Positions 37,106 to 49,900 of a stretch of DNA of 64,000 nucleotides are shown piece after piece (within the stretch, counting starts at the first letter, position 1; each line of letters opens with the position of its first letter). Position numbers and translations under genes: made by a program. This DNA comes from Acanthaster planci. Taxonomy: Eukaryota > Echinodermata > Asteroidea > Valvatida > Acanthasteridae. Where the stretch lies: contig NW_019091376.1 in NCBI RefSeq assembly GCF_001949145.1, positions 573,888 to 637,887 on the forward strand, in the 5' to 3' direction. Below the pieces are notes generated by a model. The model was given only the letters and a program-made list of their open reading frames with translations. It had not been told where the DNA came from and made no database searches.

Positions 37106-38869
37106 ATGGAAGGAACTAATTCTACACGTACATCTGGACAAAAGTCAGAAATGAACATACATGTACTCTTCCAAGACACTGGCCAATCCTCGGAGATCCT
37201 GACCACTTTAAACAAAATGCGTAAACAGGGTCAGCTGACGGATGTAACTGTCCACGTTGGCTGTCGGACCATTCCTTGCCATCGAGCGATCCTGGCTTGT
37301 TGCAGTGAATACTTCCTTGCTATGTTCTCGAATGACTTGCGTGAGAGCGATGAAGGGCATGTGTACTTAGACAAGATGGATGCCGACATCTTGGAGCTGT
37401 TAGTAGAGTACGCCTACACGTCCACCATCATCATTGACACAGCAAATGCCCAGGCACTGCTGGAGGCCGCACATCGCCTCCAGTTTGCTAAAGTTGTCGA
37501 GGCATGCTGCGATTTCATGGAGAGTAATCTTGATCCTTCCAACTGCCTGGGACTGCTGAGCTTTGCCGACACACATTCCTTGTCAAGGCTTTACCAGGCT
37601 GCACTAGCATACAGTCTAGAAAGATTTGAGGAGGTCTGCAAGCAGGAAGAGTTCCTGCAGATGACAACCAGTCAACTTGCTGAGTATCTCTCCCACGATG
37701 CACTAAATGTGTCAAAAGAAGAGACGGTGTATCGCAGCTTTGCACAGTGGAGGGAATCAAATAAGAATCTTAAGTCCTCAGATCTGCACAGGCTTCTCCG
37801 TTGTGTGCGTCTGCACTATCTTCCCCCAAAACTCCTGCATTCCGTCGCAGGCGATCCTGATGTCGCCCAAAGCTCGAAAACCATGGAGTTGGTCAGTCAG
37901 GCCATTGAAATCCAGAAAAAACTTCAAGTTCAAACCGAGAGACAAGCACAGAGCGTCAGCTGTTCCAGGCCCAGGCCGTCGACCAGGACTGAGGTCATGG
38001 TTGTCGTGGGAGGTTATCGGGATGACCACAGCTGCATCACTGATGTCAGATTTTTCAATCCGATCCTTAAGAAGTGGGAAAGCCTTACGAGTATCCCAGA
38101 ACCACTGAGTGGATATTCAGTCACCCGTCTGGGCAATTGTATTTACGTCATAGGAGGCAAGCTGAAATCCAGCTTCTCCCAGTTGGTGTACCGGTATGAC
38201 ATCGAGAAAGACGGATGGGGTGCGATGTCAGGCTTGACCTGTGCCCGCCAGCACCATGGTTGTGCTGTCATAGAGGACCTGATCTTCGTTGCTGGCGGCG
38301 AACAGAAATCAGGCTTTGTTGCGGAAGTTGAGAGCTTCAGTGCCAGCAGCAACCAGTGGCAGACCGTCACCGAACTTCCAGAGCCGGTCAGTGGTCCCGC
38401 CATCGCATCCCATCGTCAGAAGCTGTTCGTCGTTGGAGGCCAGACAGGCCAGGCCACAACCTACGGTCACATCCAGTGCCTGGACACGGTCACCACCCAG
38501 TGGACTGTCATTACAACAGTCCCCATCACTAGCCGTCACTTCCCCACCTTGATGCTCAATGGTTACATGTACATCCTCGGTGGTTGTGGTCGGAATGGGA
38601 TACAGGTCTATGATCCAGACACAGACATCTGCCTGCCCCCCATGACCATGTGTAATACGGAGAGGCATCTCTTTGCTGCCGTGGCCCTCCAGAGGCAAGG
38701 CGTGATTGTGGTAGCCGGCGGGATGCGGAACTATCAGGCGCTGACCTCAGTTGAAGCATTCAGTCCAATTGCTAACTATTGGTCAAATGTCGTCGACATG
38801 CCTCATGCTCTTAGAGTTCATGGATGTGGAGTGACCATCCATAGGTATTTAGGCCCTCCGTTGTACTGA
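37106..38869 (+). CDS. Kelch-like BTB-BACK-Kelch protein, likely Cullin-3 adaptor
   Basis: A single uninterrupted frame of 587 residues encodes the three-part KLHL architecture at the normal family length. A BTB domain spans about 30-140 (LTDVTVHVG, PCHRAILACCSEYFLAMF). A BACK domain spans about 145-245 (CLGLLSFADTHSL, HYLPPKLL). About six Kelch repeats span 297-587 with repeated GG pairs (VMVVVGGY, IYVIGGK, LIFVAGGE, LFVVGGQ, MYILGGCG, VIVVAGG). Family members bind Cullin-3 through BTB/BACK and substrates through the beta-propeller, acting in ubiquitination. The BACK wording resembles the KLHL24/KLHL6 branch, but I cannot assign an ortholog. The start is fixed by upstream in-frame stops. The whole coding region lies in one exon, while the neighbouring genes have short exons, so an ancient retroposed origin is possible though many KLHL genes are exon-poor. 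Confidence 0.93.
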   Translation: MEGTNSTRTSGQKSEMNIHVLFQDTGQSSEILTTLNKMRKQGQLTDVTVHVGCRTIPCHRAILACCSEYFLAMFSNDLRESDEGHVYLDKMDADILELLVEYAYTSTIIIDTANAQALLEAAHRLQFAKVVEACCDFMESNLDPSNCLGLLSFADTHSLSRLYQAALAYSLERFEEVCKQEEFLQMTTSQLAEYLSHDALNVSKEETVYRSFAQWRESNKNLKSSDLHRLLRCVRLHYLPPKLLHSVAGDPDVAQSSKTMELVSQAIEIQKKLQVQTERQAQSVSCSRPRPSTRTEVMVVVGGYRDDHSCITDVRFFNPILKKWESLTSIPEPLSGYSVTRLGNCIYVIGGKLKSSFSQLVYRYDIEKDGWGAMSGLTCARQHHGCAVIEDLIFVAGGEQKSGFVAEVESFSASSNQWQTVTELPEPVSGPAIASHRQKLFVVGGQTGQATTYGHIQCLDTVTTQWTVITTVPITSRHFPTLMLNGYMYILGGCGRNGIQVYDPDTDICLPPMTMCNTERHLFAAVALQRQGVIVVAGGMRNYQALTSVEAFSPIANYWSNVVDMPHALRVHGCGVTIHRYLGPPLY

Positions 38870-39238
38870 TTCAGATGTCAGAGAACATTGGCCAAAGAAA
38901 GTGTCAACAGCACTGTCTGTTACAAGAACAGAAGCAAGGTCCAGTACAGTCATCTGTTCTCTTTCAGTATGCAAATTTGACAAGTATTGATTTATAGGAG
39001 AGTGGGACTTGTTTTTCCAAGACCCTTTTTACATGTGATACGCATTCATTGCATACATGCACATGTAGGCATTTCTGTCACAGACATGACAGATCTGGCT
39101 TCACTTGTTAAGCTCAATTCAAATGTACTGTGTGTACATGTGCCATGTTACTTCATCCTTGCAATTCCAAACATCGGAACGGTTCAGTCACTTTCCATTC
39201 AAAATCTGCTTGAACTGTAACTTTGCATAAATGTCTTC

Positions 39239-39363
39239 ACACCAAGATTATTTACCATCATCAGTTGTTTGTATTTTTGCTGATTTTTGCTTGCCATTAA
39301 AACACCAAGATTATTTACCATCATCAGTTGTTTGTATTTTTGCTGATTTTTGCTTGCCATTGG
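39239..39363. repeat. Tandem duplication, 63 bp unit x 2
   Basis: The unit beginning ACACCAAGATTATTTACC and ending TTTTTGCTTGCCATT occurs twice in a row with a 63 bp period and no mismatch seen in the shared part. The perfect match implies a recent duplication or gene conversion. Confidence 0.95.
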
Positions 39364-39411
39364 AAAACTTGGTGCTTTGTGTCTTTCTTACACTGTATGA
39401 GATACATGTAT

Positions 39412-39482
39412 ACTGAGTAATGAGTAATGTACATGAGTAACAGAGTAATGTTCATGAGTAACAGAGTAATGTACATGTACAC
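39412..39482. repeat. Short tandem repeat, ~21 bp unit
   Basis: The unit catgagtaacagagtaatgt is repeated about 2.5 times with small changes. It merges into an ACATGTAC-rich stretch. Confidence 0.75.
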
Positions 39483-42400
39483 GTACCATATACATGTACA
39501 TTATGGTGTATGCACCTTGTAAAGTACAACGTACAATGTACATGTGTTACATGTAAATGATTTAGTCGTGCCGTTGTGAGCTGTGTATGAATCGTCACTT
39601 TAGTGCAGGTTGATTGTATAAATGAATGACTTGACTACTGGTATTTCTCAACGACTAGTCAACGTGCCCCAAAGCCTTGCAGTGTACATTGTATGTGACA
39701 CTTCGTGTTTATGAATGCAGGTGCATTAAATGAATTATCTTGGAGCAAATTGAAAATGCAGAATTGAAATATAGGGTGTGCAGTACATGTTCAGGCAAGT
39801 TCAGGCATGAACAATACATGTAGTTTCACCACTTGCACAGTTGAATGCATGTGCACACTGCATTCCCATTCACTGGCAATTCCACGGTGTCGGACGTACA
39901 TTTCAGACACTTCCAACAGTGTGAATTAAATGAGAATTATAACCCTCAAGCAGATATTCATTTTGATAACAGTTGTTGGTACATTGATTTAATAAAACAA
40001 TTACCCACTCAGCGTTATTACTCTTGTACAAACTGACTCGCAACGCCATGGTGTCAGATGTACTCATAGAAAGTTCATTTTTTGAGCTTCCAGTTTTGTA
40101 TCACAAACTCTGTGCTGTGCTAGGACTTGAGGTGATCTTTTTCCTGTGTTTAGTTTCACTAGACCCCTGTTAATAAACTTCAAGGCAAGATATTGTGACA
40201 TGTGACAAAAAGCATGTATTACATTGGTGTCGGACGTACATTTTGTGGTGTTGGACGTACACCTGAAATTACTTCACAAAAAATAGAAGGTAATCAGTTT
40301 AAACCTAAGCTTACCTCATTTCACATCTTTCAGATAACTCCAACGCTTATCAAAACAACTGGAAAAAAATTGGATAATAAGGTATTCAATGAAACAGAAT
40401 GACAGAAAATACTTTTCACAAAGATATATATGCAAATTTTGCTAACTCAAACAAGTCATAAACTGTCAAACATTAAAACTCTCAAAAAGTTCTTTGTTCT
40501 ACAGTTGGCAATCTTCTTGATGTTTTTGGTTCAAAGCACTGTAAAGTAAATTGCCCCTATGACGTGCAATGCTGGTTGCACCTGTACATGTCCAGTGTAT
40601 GTACATGTACGCTCATACATGTACATGTACATACTTATATGTACATGTTGCACGTGGATTGCCTTTCTCCCATAGTTATGACTTTCCAGACCTGTTCACT
40701 AATCAATTCTAATTTATGTGTGCGTGCATATAAATGGCAAGTGGAAGCAACAAGCTACATGTAGAGTGGCCCATTGAAAATATACAGGGGCATAAATTTT
40801 AAAGTCATTTTCTCCTACTTGTAGCTTCTGAACTTTTTTTCACTTTCAAAATGATACATAATATTTCACATTTGGACCATTTTGAAATTTTTACCCAGCA
40901 GTTGATGCTTCCGTGGAATTGCCCTCATATGACTATCATTGAACGATTTCACAAAATCCCATCACCCCGCTCATTTGCTGTTGGTTTCATCTCTCATTGC
41001 ATTCATTTTCTCTGTCCTCACTCTGTCTGTCCCTGTCGTGTTTCCAAACAGGCATTAGGTAGACAAATTTCATGCGTTATGATTGGCTAACATGTTGCAA
41101 ACTCTTGGTGGCGCTCTATTGTGAATCGCCCGTATTATTTTCATGGCAGTGCTTCTCTTGGGAAGAGTTCCATAGGGACAGCACTACAATTACCCATTAG
41201 CCATCTGAAAGCAGTGACACGACCTAAGAAGTCAAGTTCAGCAGGGAAAATATGGAAGAACATGTACATGTGTTTTGCATACAAAAACACCCGGAATTTT
41301 TCAGACAAGTCTCATGGGGTTTGTGCACAGAGTGTCAAGTAGCTTCAACACATGCAACTCTTTCCCTTTCCTCAATGCCAATCTATGAAACCACGCTATT
41401 GGTAACCAGCAATGCAACTAAGCACTTATGGTTGGACCATGCTTTTAACTTCCGTCATCGCTTTAACTTGCCCTCAGCTATTCAGCATGCTTTAAACCCA
41501 TAAGGTACAAGTAGGCCAGACCAGTTTCTAAAACAGCTACAGTATTTTTCTAATAGTATCTTCAATTACTTACCCAGTGTTTAGCATTTAGCACCAACCT
41601 ATTGGAGTATAAACCAAGAGAAAATATAATGTAAAACATGTATTATGGAAGTTGGCTTTAAGTGTTTGAGAGTAACCAAAAAATTAATGTAAGGTGTAAT
41701 TAATATTGTGGAAATGGGATGCATACCGGTACATGTAGCTCTGATGAAGTGTTACATAGTACTGCAGCAGTGCTTGTGTTTGTCTTTCCTGTGAAATATT
41801 TCTGCAATTAAATTGCAATATTTATATTTATTAAAATTAAAGTTAGAAACAAAAATCATAACGTAATTTGATATACTTGGATAGAGATTTTGGTTTTTTA
41901 CTTTTTGCTAGATGTGTATTGTTAATTGCTTAGATCTCAGCTTTATTTTGCTTGCTTGAAACAGTAAAGTAGAATTGTTGAACTGAGTTCAGCAATAGCA
42001 TGTGCAACATGAAAAATGATAGCAGGGTGTAAAATTAAATTTTGCTGTCTGACAGCACTATATGTAACTTTCTAATTTAGTATTAAAACTGCCTAGAATT
42101 TAGCTTTTTCACATTTCAACTTACATGTAATTCTACACTAAATGTGTTACCCATGTAGTGGATTCTAAAAGACAAATGTACGTAGAGTGATTAGTTTTTT
42201 GGTCAACTATTTACATTTACTTTGAGGAAATAGACGTACGTTGTTGGTTGTAGTGTATGCTTGTAAGAATACTCCAAATGTAATTATGGGCCTTGTCGCT
42301 ACAGTGATCACTTGCCTTATGTTGTTTTTTTTTTTAGTTTACAGAGCAAATGTTGCTATCGTGTGATGTTGGTCAACATTGAAGGTGCAATCCTTGCTGA

Positions 42401-43322
42401 CTACATGTACATGCACCGTAGTTCAATGTTAACAAACTGGGCAGGCTAGGCGCTTGTTCAGTGTGTGTTGCCACTGTCGAGGGATGTGCATGTATCATCA
42501 ACGGTGTATCAAGTCACACTTCGTGTCGTCATCATGCATGCACAGACAGTTGAATCATCAGACACAGAGCGTTTCAGTTACATATTGTGTGTACATGCAC
42601 CGGTACGTCAGCTCTTGATCTGCCATAATATGGGAGTCACGAATAAGGTGTGAAGTGCAGTCAGAAACTACATGTACATGTACACTGCGTAATAAGTGAC
42701 TTGGACCGTGATTCTTGAATTCACATCTGACCAGGCACATCCTACTCCAACTTTCTAATTGTGAATGAATAGAGTTGATGGTCAGACAACTTCCACTGAC
42801 AAAAAAGCTTACATGTACCATTTTCAAATTCAATTTAGTGGTAAGAAGCAAAAAACTGGAGCAGATTGTAAACCAATCTACCGTGACAAAAAGAATTTTT
42901 TGGTCCAGTTCATCTGTCTTAAAATGTTATTCAAGCTATTTTTCATCAGATGTCATTTAAAAGATATGTAGCTATGCAGTGTTTTATTCTGAAGTACTGT
43001 ACATCATAGAGTATTGTTGCTGTGCAAAGCACCTGACACCCAGCCTTTTAAAGTGGCACAATTTTGTAATGATTAAAATGCAAGTGTGTGAACCCAGCAA
43101 AGTAGACTCTGTCCGTTTTTCATCTTTTGCATATATATATTACATGTATCTACTCAATGAAGGACTCATAAAAATACAATGTATTGTATATTATTTGGAG
43201 ACTCAGGAAAAAGAAAGCCGTGTAAATCCAATAATTGGTTCTCTGATGTCTGGTCATTACATTTTGTGAAGGTTGGAAAGACCACTACAAGAAGATTCCC
43301 TTCACTTTCATCACTTTCATTT

Positions 43323-43580
43323 TTACCAAGTTACCAGCTTTAAGGAGAAATACTTTTTCAAATTGTAGACACGGCTGTCTTTGTCTTTCATGCATGTTTC
43401 TATGTTGCAGTATTCACATTTCCTTGCCGGCTTCAGAAGAATGCATTTGGCTTTTACACGGCTCCGTCTGTCAGTGAAGACAGTGATGACGCACGAGGTT
43501 GGAAACATGTGCACGTAGATTGATCTTACAGTCCACTGACAGAGATCAGCCGTGACTTCATTACCAGTATCTCCAATCAT
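43323..43580 (-). CDS. Candidate terminal exon of an unidentified gene
   Basis: On the minus strand a good acceptor (ACATTTGCAG) is followed by 85 open codons and TAA, starting MIGDTGNEVTADLCQW. The stretch is cysteine-rich (CQW, TSCV, AKC, KCEYCNIETC) with alternating hydrophobic residues and basic RRSRVKAK, and its codon use looks coding. The frame also stays open upstream to 43802, where it becomes hydrophobic and less protein-like. I do not recognise the family. It lies downstream of TUBGCP2 on the same strand but is not needed by that gene. It may be a separate gene's last exon, a transposon piece or chance. Confidence 0.3.
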   Translation of the reverse strand: MIGDTGNEVTADLCQWTVRSIYVHMFPTSCVITVFTDRRSRVKAKCILLKPARKCEYCNIETCMKDKDSRVYNLKKYFSLKLVTW

Positions 43581-44321
43581 CTGCAAATGTATACTGGTTA
43601 GGGTCACTGGCAACAGCACACAGCTCAGCAGGCACTGCTCAGTGATGACATCTTGCAAAAACAGAAGTAGTAATGAAATACTGTAGGAGGCATCAGCATA
43701 AAACTGGCGACAAATCTTCTGGTGTTTACCATAAATATTCCTGCAAAATCCCCACAATTTTGGAAACAGGGATGAGGAGCACAGTTTGAAGTTGCAACTC
43801 AACGAAAAGGGGGCTATGATACTATTATATGCAAAGAAGACTGAAAAGCGATGATAAACTCCTTTCTTAGACCAGTGATAAAATCTTTGAAGACATCATG
43901 ACAATTGAAATACTCCATATTATTTACTTTGCATGCATAACTTAACTTTCAAGAGAATGGATTTCTGCTAATAAATTATAAGAAATATGTTCAGAAAAAA
44001 TAAAACCAAAGTCTTCAAGTATCAAAGCAAATTAGTTCCTAACTTTTCTTTCAGCCATCATTACGTTTATAATATTGCATTTTTTGAAAGTAGAACATTC
44101 AATATCCGTAATTAAACGTGAAAAAATATACTTGGAAATGAGAAGAAAATAATCTTCCACACGTTTTGACTTCCAAGGTTTATGTAGAAGTACATCGCCA
44201 AAGGAATGACATGTTGTGTGAAGTGGTTGATGTACTGGCCTAAAGAGAGTCGACTTCAATTTACAGCCGACGAATAAAAAGCAATTAGGTATTTCAGTAG
44301 AACTGACTGCCATTGGCAGAT

Positions 44322-44459
44322 ATAGAAAGAAAACACCAAAGCAGCAGACATAGATGATTGATTTGTATGACAATAATAAGTCCAACGGTTATAGAAAGAA
44401 AACACCAAAGCAGCAGACATAGATGATTGATTTGTATGACAATAATAAGTCCAACGGTT
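44322..44459. repeat. Tandem duplication, 69 bp unit x 2 (perfect)
   Basis: The unit from ATAGAAAGAAAACACC to AATAAGTCCAACGGTT is repeated exactly, back to back, with a 69 bp period. Because 69 is a multiple of three, open frames across it also repeat, but they do not look like real proteins. Confidence 0.97.
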
Positions 44460-45983
44460 AACGTTTGACCTTTGCATGTCTCATTGTCCAGAAATAGACA
44501 ATTAGGATATTTCTGTATGTGATGTTTCAAGCTTAATGCTGGGGGGGTAGGAAAAAGCATCCATCTGGATGGTTGAATAGTTTCTTCTAAGGATGGGTAA
44601 GTAGGTATTGCAGTATCACTGTTATAATTTTAAAACTGTCCAAATACCAGAATCTGGAATATTTTCTTTTTTTGAGAGAGACGGAAGGAAATTTAGTGGA
44701 AATCAGCAATGACTATGGACAGGGAAATAATGATTTCATTTGTCCCCTCAATTTTATCAAAAGATTATTTAAAACAAGTTGATTTTTTTTAAACAATCCA
44801 AGTGCACAGTGTAGTTTGAGATTGTATCATAGGATCTGTTTTCAGCTGTTCCGTTCATCTTCTCAATGAGCAGTGGCAACTTTGTAGACGAACCCTAGCT
44901 GCTGGTTATAAATGAGTATCCAGCCAAACCCTGTGAGTAGTTACTGATTAACTGAATTCCTCCTTGAACTCTCCTGCGCGCTAAAAGACCTATAAGCCTT
45001 TGTAAATGCCTAGTCTTTCCACTGCTGGGGGGGGGGACAAGAGTTTAATTTCACAAACACAAGCAGGTGTTGTGCTTGAAGCATCTGTTGATGGAAGGCT
45101 TCAAAACAGAACTGCGCCTGGTTCCAGGTTTTCCCTGCCATGACCTCGGAACCAGAAAGGAAAATTTTGTGGCGAGCTTAGATTCTTCATGTACATTTTA
45201 AGGAAGACATGCTTATTTTTTATGCTCTCAATGCATTTATTATTTTAGTGATCAAAAATAAAGCATTAAAAGGAAAAGATGATTAAGAAAATTAATCTCC
45301 AAATTGTGAGGTCTTGGTGAACACTTTAATTTATAAAAAAAAAATTAAAGGAAATGAATGCTGCTGTCCAAAAACGCAATAGGGCAAACACAACATACTA
45401 GAAACTGCACAAAAGTTTATTCAGATCAGATATGCTGCGATGCCTACATGAACGTGCTTGTAAATTTACTTATAATGAAAACTGGATATTAGGTCAAGTA
45501 ATAAGAAAAGGATTTTAATGATGTTTATCACATTTTCAGCTTTAAAGAGTAGCCAAGGTTTTAGCAAAATACAGAATATGAATGTACTTAGTTTTCTCAC
45601 CACTGTGCTTGGGATTATGGCCAAATTTAACCATTTGGTGGCATTGGTGACTGGCAGCTGCATTTTTGGTCGTTTCATGCACGCTTCATTCATGAGGACT
45701 TTATAATGTCAATATAGAGGTAATATAATTGTTGCAGGCATCTTGTATTTGCACTCCATCCATGAATCATTCCATAGAATGTATCTCAATTGTAAATATG
45801 ATTACACAGTTATCAAAGATTGGTGTATTATCGAGTCATCACGGAAACATAGACAGAAATGTACTGGCAAGTAAAACTCTAACAATAACGAAAACCAGCA
45901 AGTTGAATTGTGCAAAACACCTAAACTCAATGTCTCCCTAACACAAAAAAATTACATCTTAATGTTACGTGATCTGACCAATC

Positions 45984-46132
45984 GGCCCCGGCAAGCTCAG
46001 TGGTCTACTGGTATGTCTGCACCAGTAAGCTGATCGTGGGTTTTGAGTCTCACCTGAGTAAACTTGTGATGTTTGTTGTTTTTCCGAACTTTCAGACAAC
46101 ACTTTGTGTACAGTGTCTATACATGTACATGG
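45984..46132 (+). mobile_element. tRNA-derived SINE-like repeat
   Basis: The head has an A-box-like AAGCTCAGTGGTCT and a B-box-like GTGGGTTTTGAGTCTCACC at tRNA spacing. The following part (CTGAGTAAACTTGTGATGTTT ... TTTGTGTACAGTGT) is shared in diverged form with 52190-52270. No target duplication was identified. Confidence 0.55.
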
Positions 46133-46939
46133 GTAAAGTGTAGAACACCAAATATGAAACTAACATCCCCTGACATAACAATTACATTTTAATGTCTGCT
46201 GTCATGAAAATTAGATTTCTGTAAATTTTCTGCTCACTAGGAAGACATTCATACATGTACTTGTCACACAGTCTGAAAAGACTGTATTTCATGGGAGAAC
46301 TAGGGAAAGTGCTGTACTGATCTAGAGAAAAAAATCCAGGTCACGATTGCCCCTTTAAGGACAAAAATGTTAAGAGCATCAACAAATATTTACAGTCCTA
46401 CTTACATTTGCATAGGCCATGAAGTCACAAAATGTGAATGGAAATTTTCAAGACTATATCACTTAAGCTTCCATCCAAATTGACAAATATTCAGATAAAT
46501 CCCTTTTTTGCTTTTTTCCCCTAAAGTGCCTGCGCCCCTACCTAATTTTATGTGTGTGAACGATGCCTACTCGTTTATCTCAGAAAAATGTCAAAAGTCC
46601 AAACCCCCTGAGGGGGGGTGTGTGTGAAGTTAGATTGACATATAGTTTTGGACTCTCAAGGTCTATTACATGTATATGAGGCTGCATAACTAATGGTACA
46701 AATAGTTGCCGAGTCTCAGTTCCAAGAAACTTTTTCTGCTCATTTAAACTCTTAAGAAGTCGTTTGGACTCTGGCTCAGTAAATTTGTCCATGTACATGT
46801 ATGCATTAGTTATTGGAAATTGAAAACTCTGAGAATAATGTCCAGCATGGTGGATCAGCAATCAGCATCACCTTCATAATGGTTTTGTTCGTCCATTTTT
46901 TTTTTGGGGGGGGGGATTGGTACTGACATCTCTTCTCTG

Positions 46940-49900
46940 CTACGTTCCTTTACCCCCTGGCTTCTGACTGCCGCCTGCTGAATCTGATCTTGCCCTGGAC
47001 GACAGACTTGAGACGCTGGTCAGAGAACTACCTGATGCCCCTGGTGGATCGAGAAATGGGAAGGGGGATCAGAGTTGGGATTTCTCTGGATTTGTTTCAA
47101 ATTTTAGGATTCTTATTTTTTTTCAAAATTTATAGACTTTTGAAGGCTTAGGCATTTGCGAATTGCTACTTTTTAATGCTTTCGTACAAACAACAAAATG
47201 TGAGAAAACTCAACCCTTTTTTAGCTTTAGAAACAACTGAAAAGTCACAAGAATTTACTGATACCGGTACCATTGTTACAACCCTTCTAACTTATGCTTT
47301 GTAGATTTCTGTTCGTCCTTCTGAAGTCATCTTGCAAAATTATACTGAAACTACAGCCAACAGACTGGCTTATGAAAGGAGTGCGACATGTTCTGATTAG
47401 TTTTTCAATTCAATTGCACACAAGTACCCCCTTTCACTGGTGAAAACTGAGAGAGGCTGGACCAACGAATGAAACTTGCTAAGTTTGCCTACAAGAATTC
47501 CCAACATGGCAATCTCACTTACTGGTGACCCGATGCACAACCACCATTGTTGTAAGCACAGACCACAGTACCATGCACAGTATTTACATATGAGAAGGCA
47601 AGCCTTTAAAGCTTTATCAATGGCAAAAAGTATGAGAGAAATATGGAGCTAGCAACCTTTGCTGGATCAAAGCAATAACAGCTGAACAAGGCACAAGTGG
47701 TGACCACAATAGCATGTGACAAAGTATCCAGTGACTCGTGACCTGATTACAACCACCACTGTTACACGCACAGACCACAGTATCAAGCACTGTTTTTACA
47801 TAGCAGGCAAGCCTGAAAAGCTTTATTAATGGCAAAAAGTAAGAGAGACGTGTGGAGCTAGCAACCTGTGCTGGATCGGAGCAATAACAACTGAACATGG
47901 CACGAGTGGTGACCACAATAGCATGTGATAAATGTGCAAACGAGTCCACTGTGCCATAACATATTTCAGGAATCCTATCTTTCGGAAAACTATTCAAAGA
48001 ATATGAGATGACACATTTCCTTCGGACTGCAACTACTACGTGTTACAACATACCTTGGTCCTGTCCCTCCTCCTGGTATTCCTTGCTCCGCCTTTCAGCG
48101 GCAACCCTCTCCAATCCCTCCGTGTAAAACCCGTTGAAGTCCAGCCTGTGGATGATGTTGGTCATGTTGTGCTCGCAGTCTGTGGTGCTGAACAGGCTCA
48201 GCTGGTCCAGCAGGCCCACCAACAGGGTGGAGAAGTTGCTGTCAAAGTTGTCGATGGTGCTGGCGAACTCCTCGCTGCCAATCAGTTGGTCCACATGCTC
48301 TGACGCCACCTGATAGGGGTGATCACATGAAATATTACCACTTGCTGCCGGGGAGCCCAGTTTCAGAGACATTGGCTTTATACGCACGGATGGGGTACCC
48401 GAAATCGGACAAAAAACTGGGCCTTGTAGCAAAAGACCACACTCGGCACAAAGACCGGGCTGCTGGGAATTGCCAACATTTTTTCAGTTGTCAATAGAGA
48501 GCAGGTTATTGTTTTGAAACAGTATACCACAATTTGTGGCAATCAGTGCGAGCAGATTACGACTGGGACAAAAGCACTCCAGCGATACAATACCGCTGCA
48601 TGCTCATCTGGTCCGCATTTGAAAAGATGCCAGCAGTGAACTGGGCCACTTTCGGGAACAAAAAAAAAATTACGCAACACCACACAATCTGGGCTCTCTT
48701 TACAAGGCAGCAGGAAATACTCCGGCGTCAATAGATGTTGTCTGTCAGATTAGAGTAGCCACCTAACAGTCATTCGTGTGGGTGTAAGCATCCAGTAAAT
48801 TAAGATATGAATATTTAAAGAATTTTGAAAAAAGAGAAAAATGAAATCACTTGGCCCAGCAGATTAAACATGGATAAATGGGCCTGGCGTGAAGTGGTTT
48901 TCTTTGATAGACTTTTCTTAGATGCACTTTTACACTTCTTCAAAGTATAAAACCTATTTGACATCCTTTTTCGAGTAATAACTATAGGCTTATAGTAAAA
49001 TGCACCTGTTTAAAAATTTCCAAATTTCCATGCTTTCACACACAACTGAGGGCACTGTTGCTTTGATGCCATTCGAGGAAGATACTGTTTCTTTTTTTAG
49101 GCTTTTCTATTCAAACTCTGAACCAAAAATTTGTTCACTGAAAACATTTCCAAGAATGGGGCACTCACTGGCTTATTTCCACAAAGTTAGACAATAATCA
49201 ATCACTAAAGAAAAGGAAATTTGGGACTGCAAAACATCAAGGATGGAAAGTTGCATTAANNNNNNNNNNNNNNNNNNNNNNNNNNNNNNNNNNNNNNNNN
49301 NNNNNNNNNNNNNNNNNNNNNNNNNNNNNNNNNNNNNNNNNNNNNNNNNNNNNNNNNNNNNNNNNNNNNNNNNNNNNNNNNNNNNNNNNNNNNNNNNNNN
49401 NNNNNNNNNNNNNNNNNNNNNNNNNNNNNNNNNNNNNNNNNNNNNNNNNNNNNNNNNNNNNNNNNNNNNNNNNNNNNNNNNNNNNNNNNNNNNNNNNNNN
49501 NNNNNNNNNNNNNNNNNNNNNNNNNNNNNNNNNNNNNNNNNNNNNNNNNNNNNNNNNNNNNNNNNNNNNNNNNNNNNNNNNNNNNNNNNNNNNNNNNNNN
49601 NNNNNNNNNNNNNNNNNNNNNNNNNNNNNNNNNNNNNNNNNNNNNNNNNNNNNNNNNNNNNNNNNNNNNNNNNNNNNNNNNNNNNNNNNNNNNNNNNNNN
49701 NNNNNNNNNNNNNNNNNNNNNNNNNNNNNNNNNNNNNNNNNNNNNNNNNNNNNNNNNNNNNNNNNNNNNNNNNNNNNNNNNNNNNNNNNNNNNNNNNNNN
49801 NNNNNNNNNNNNNNNNNNNNNNNNNNNNNNNNNNNNNNNNNNNNNNNNNNNNNNNNNNNNNNNNNNNNNNNNNNNNNNNNNNNNNNNNNNNNNNNNNNNN

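Larger units (their letters stand above)
38870..46939. other. Intergenic region between converging Kelch-like and TUBGCP2 genes
   Basis: About 8 kb separate the two stop codons. AATAAA-type hexamers occur near 39989 and 40178, but the 3' end of the Kelch-like transcript is not fixed. The region contains two tandem duplications (39239-39362 and 44322-44459), ACATGTAC clusters (39420-39560, 40580-40650), a SINE-like repeat at 45984 and one candidate terminal exon at 43323. Other open frames are short and unrecognised. Confidence 0.5.

Noticed and set aside
43581-43802. N-terminal part of the 159-codon frame at 43323-43802
   Set aside because: It is hydrophobic with no domain signal. The acceptor at 43581 suggests it is intron, if the downstream part is an exon at all.
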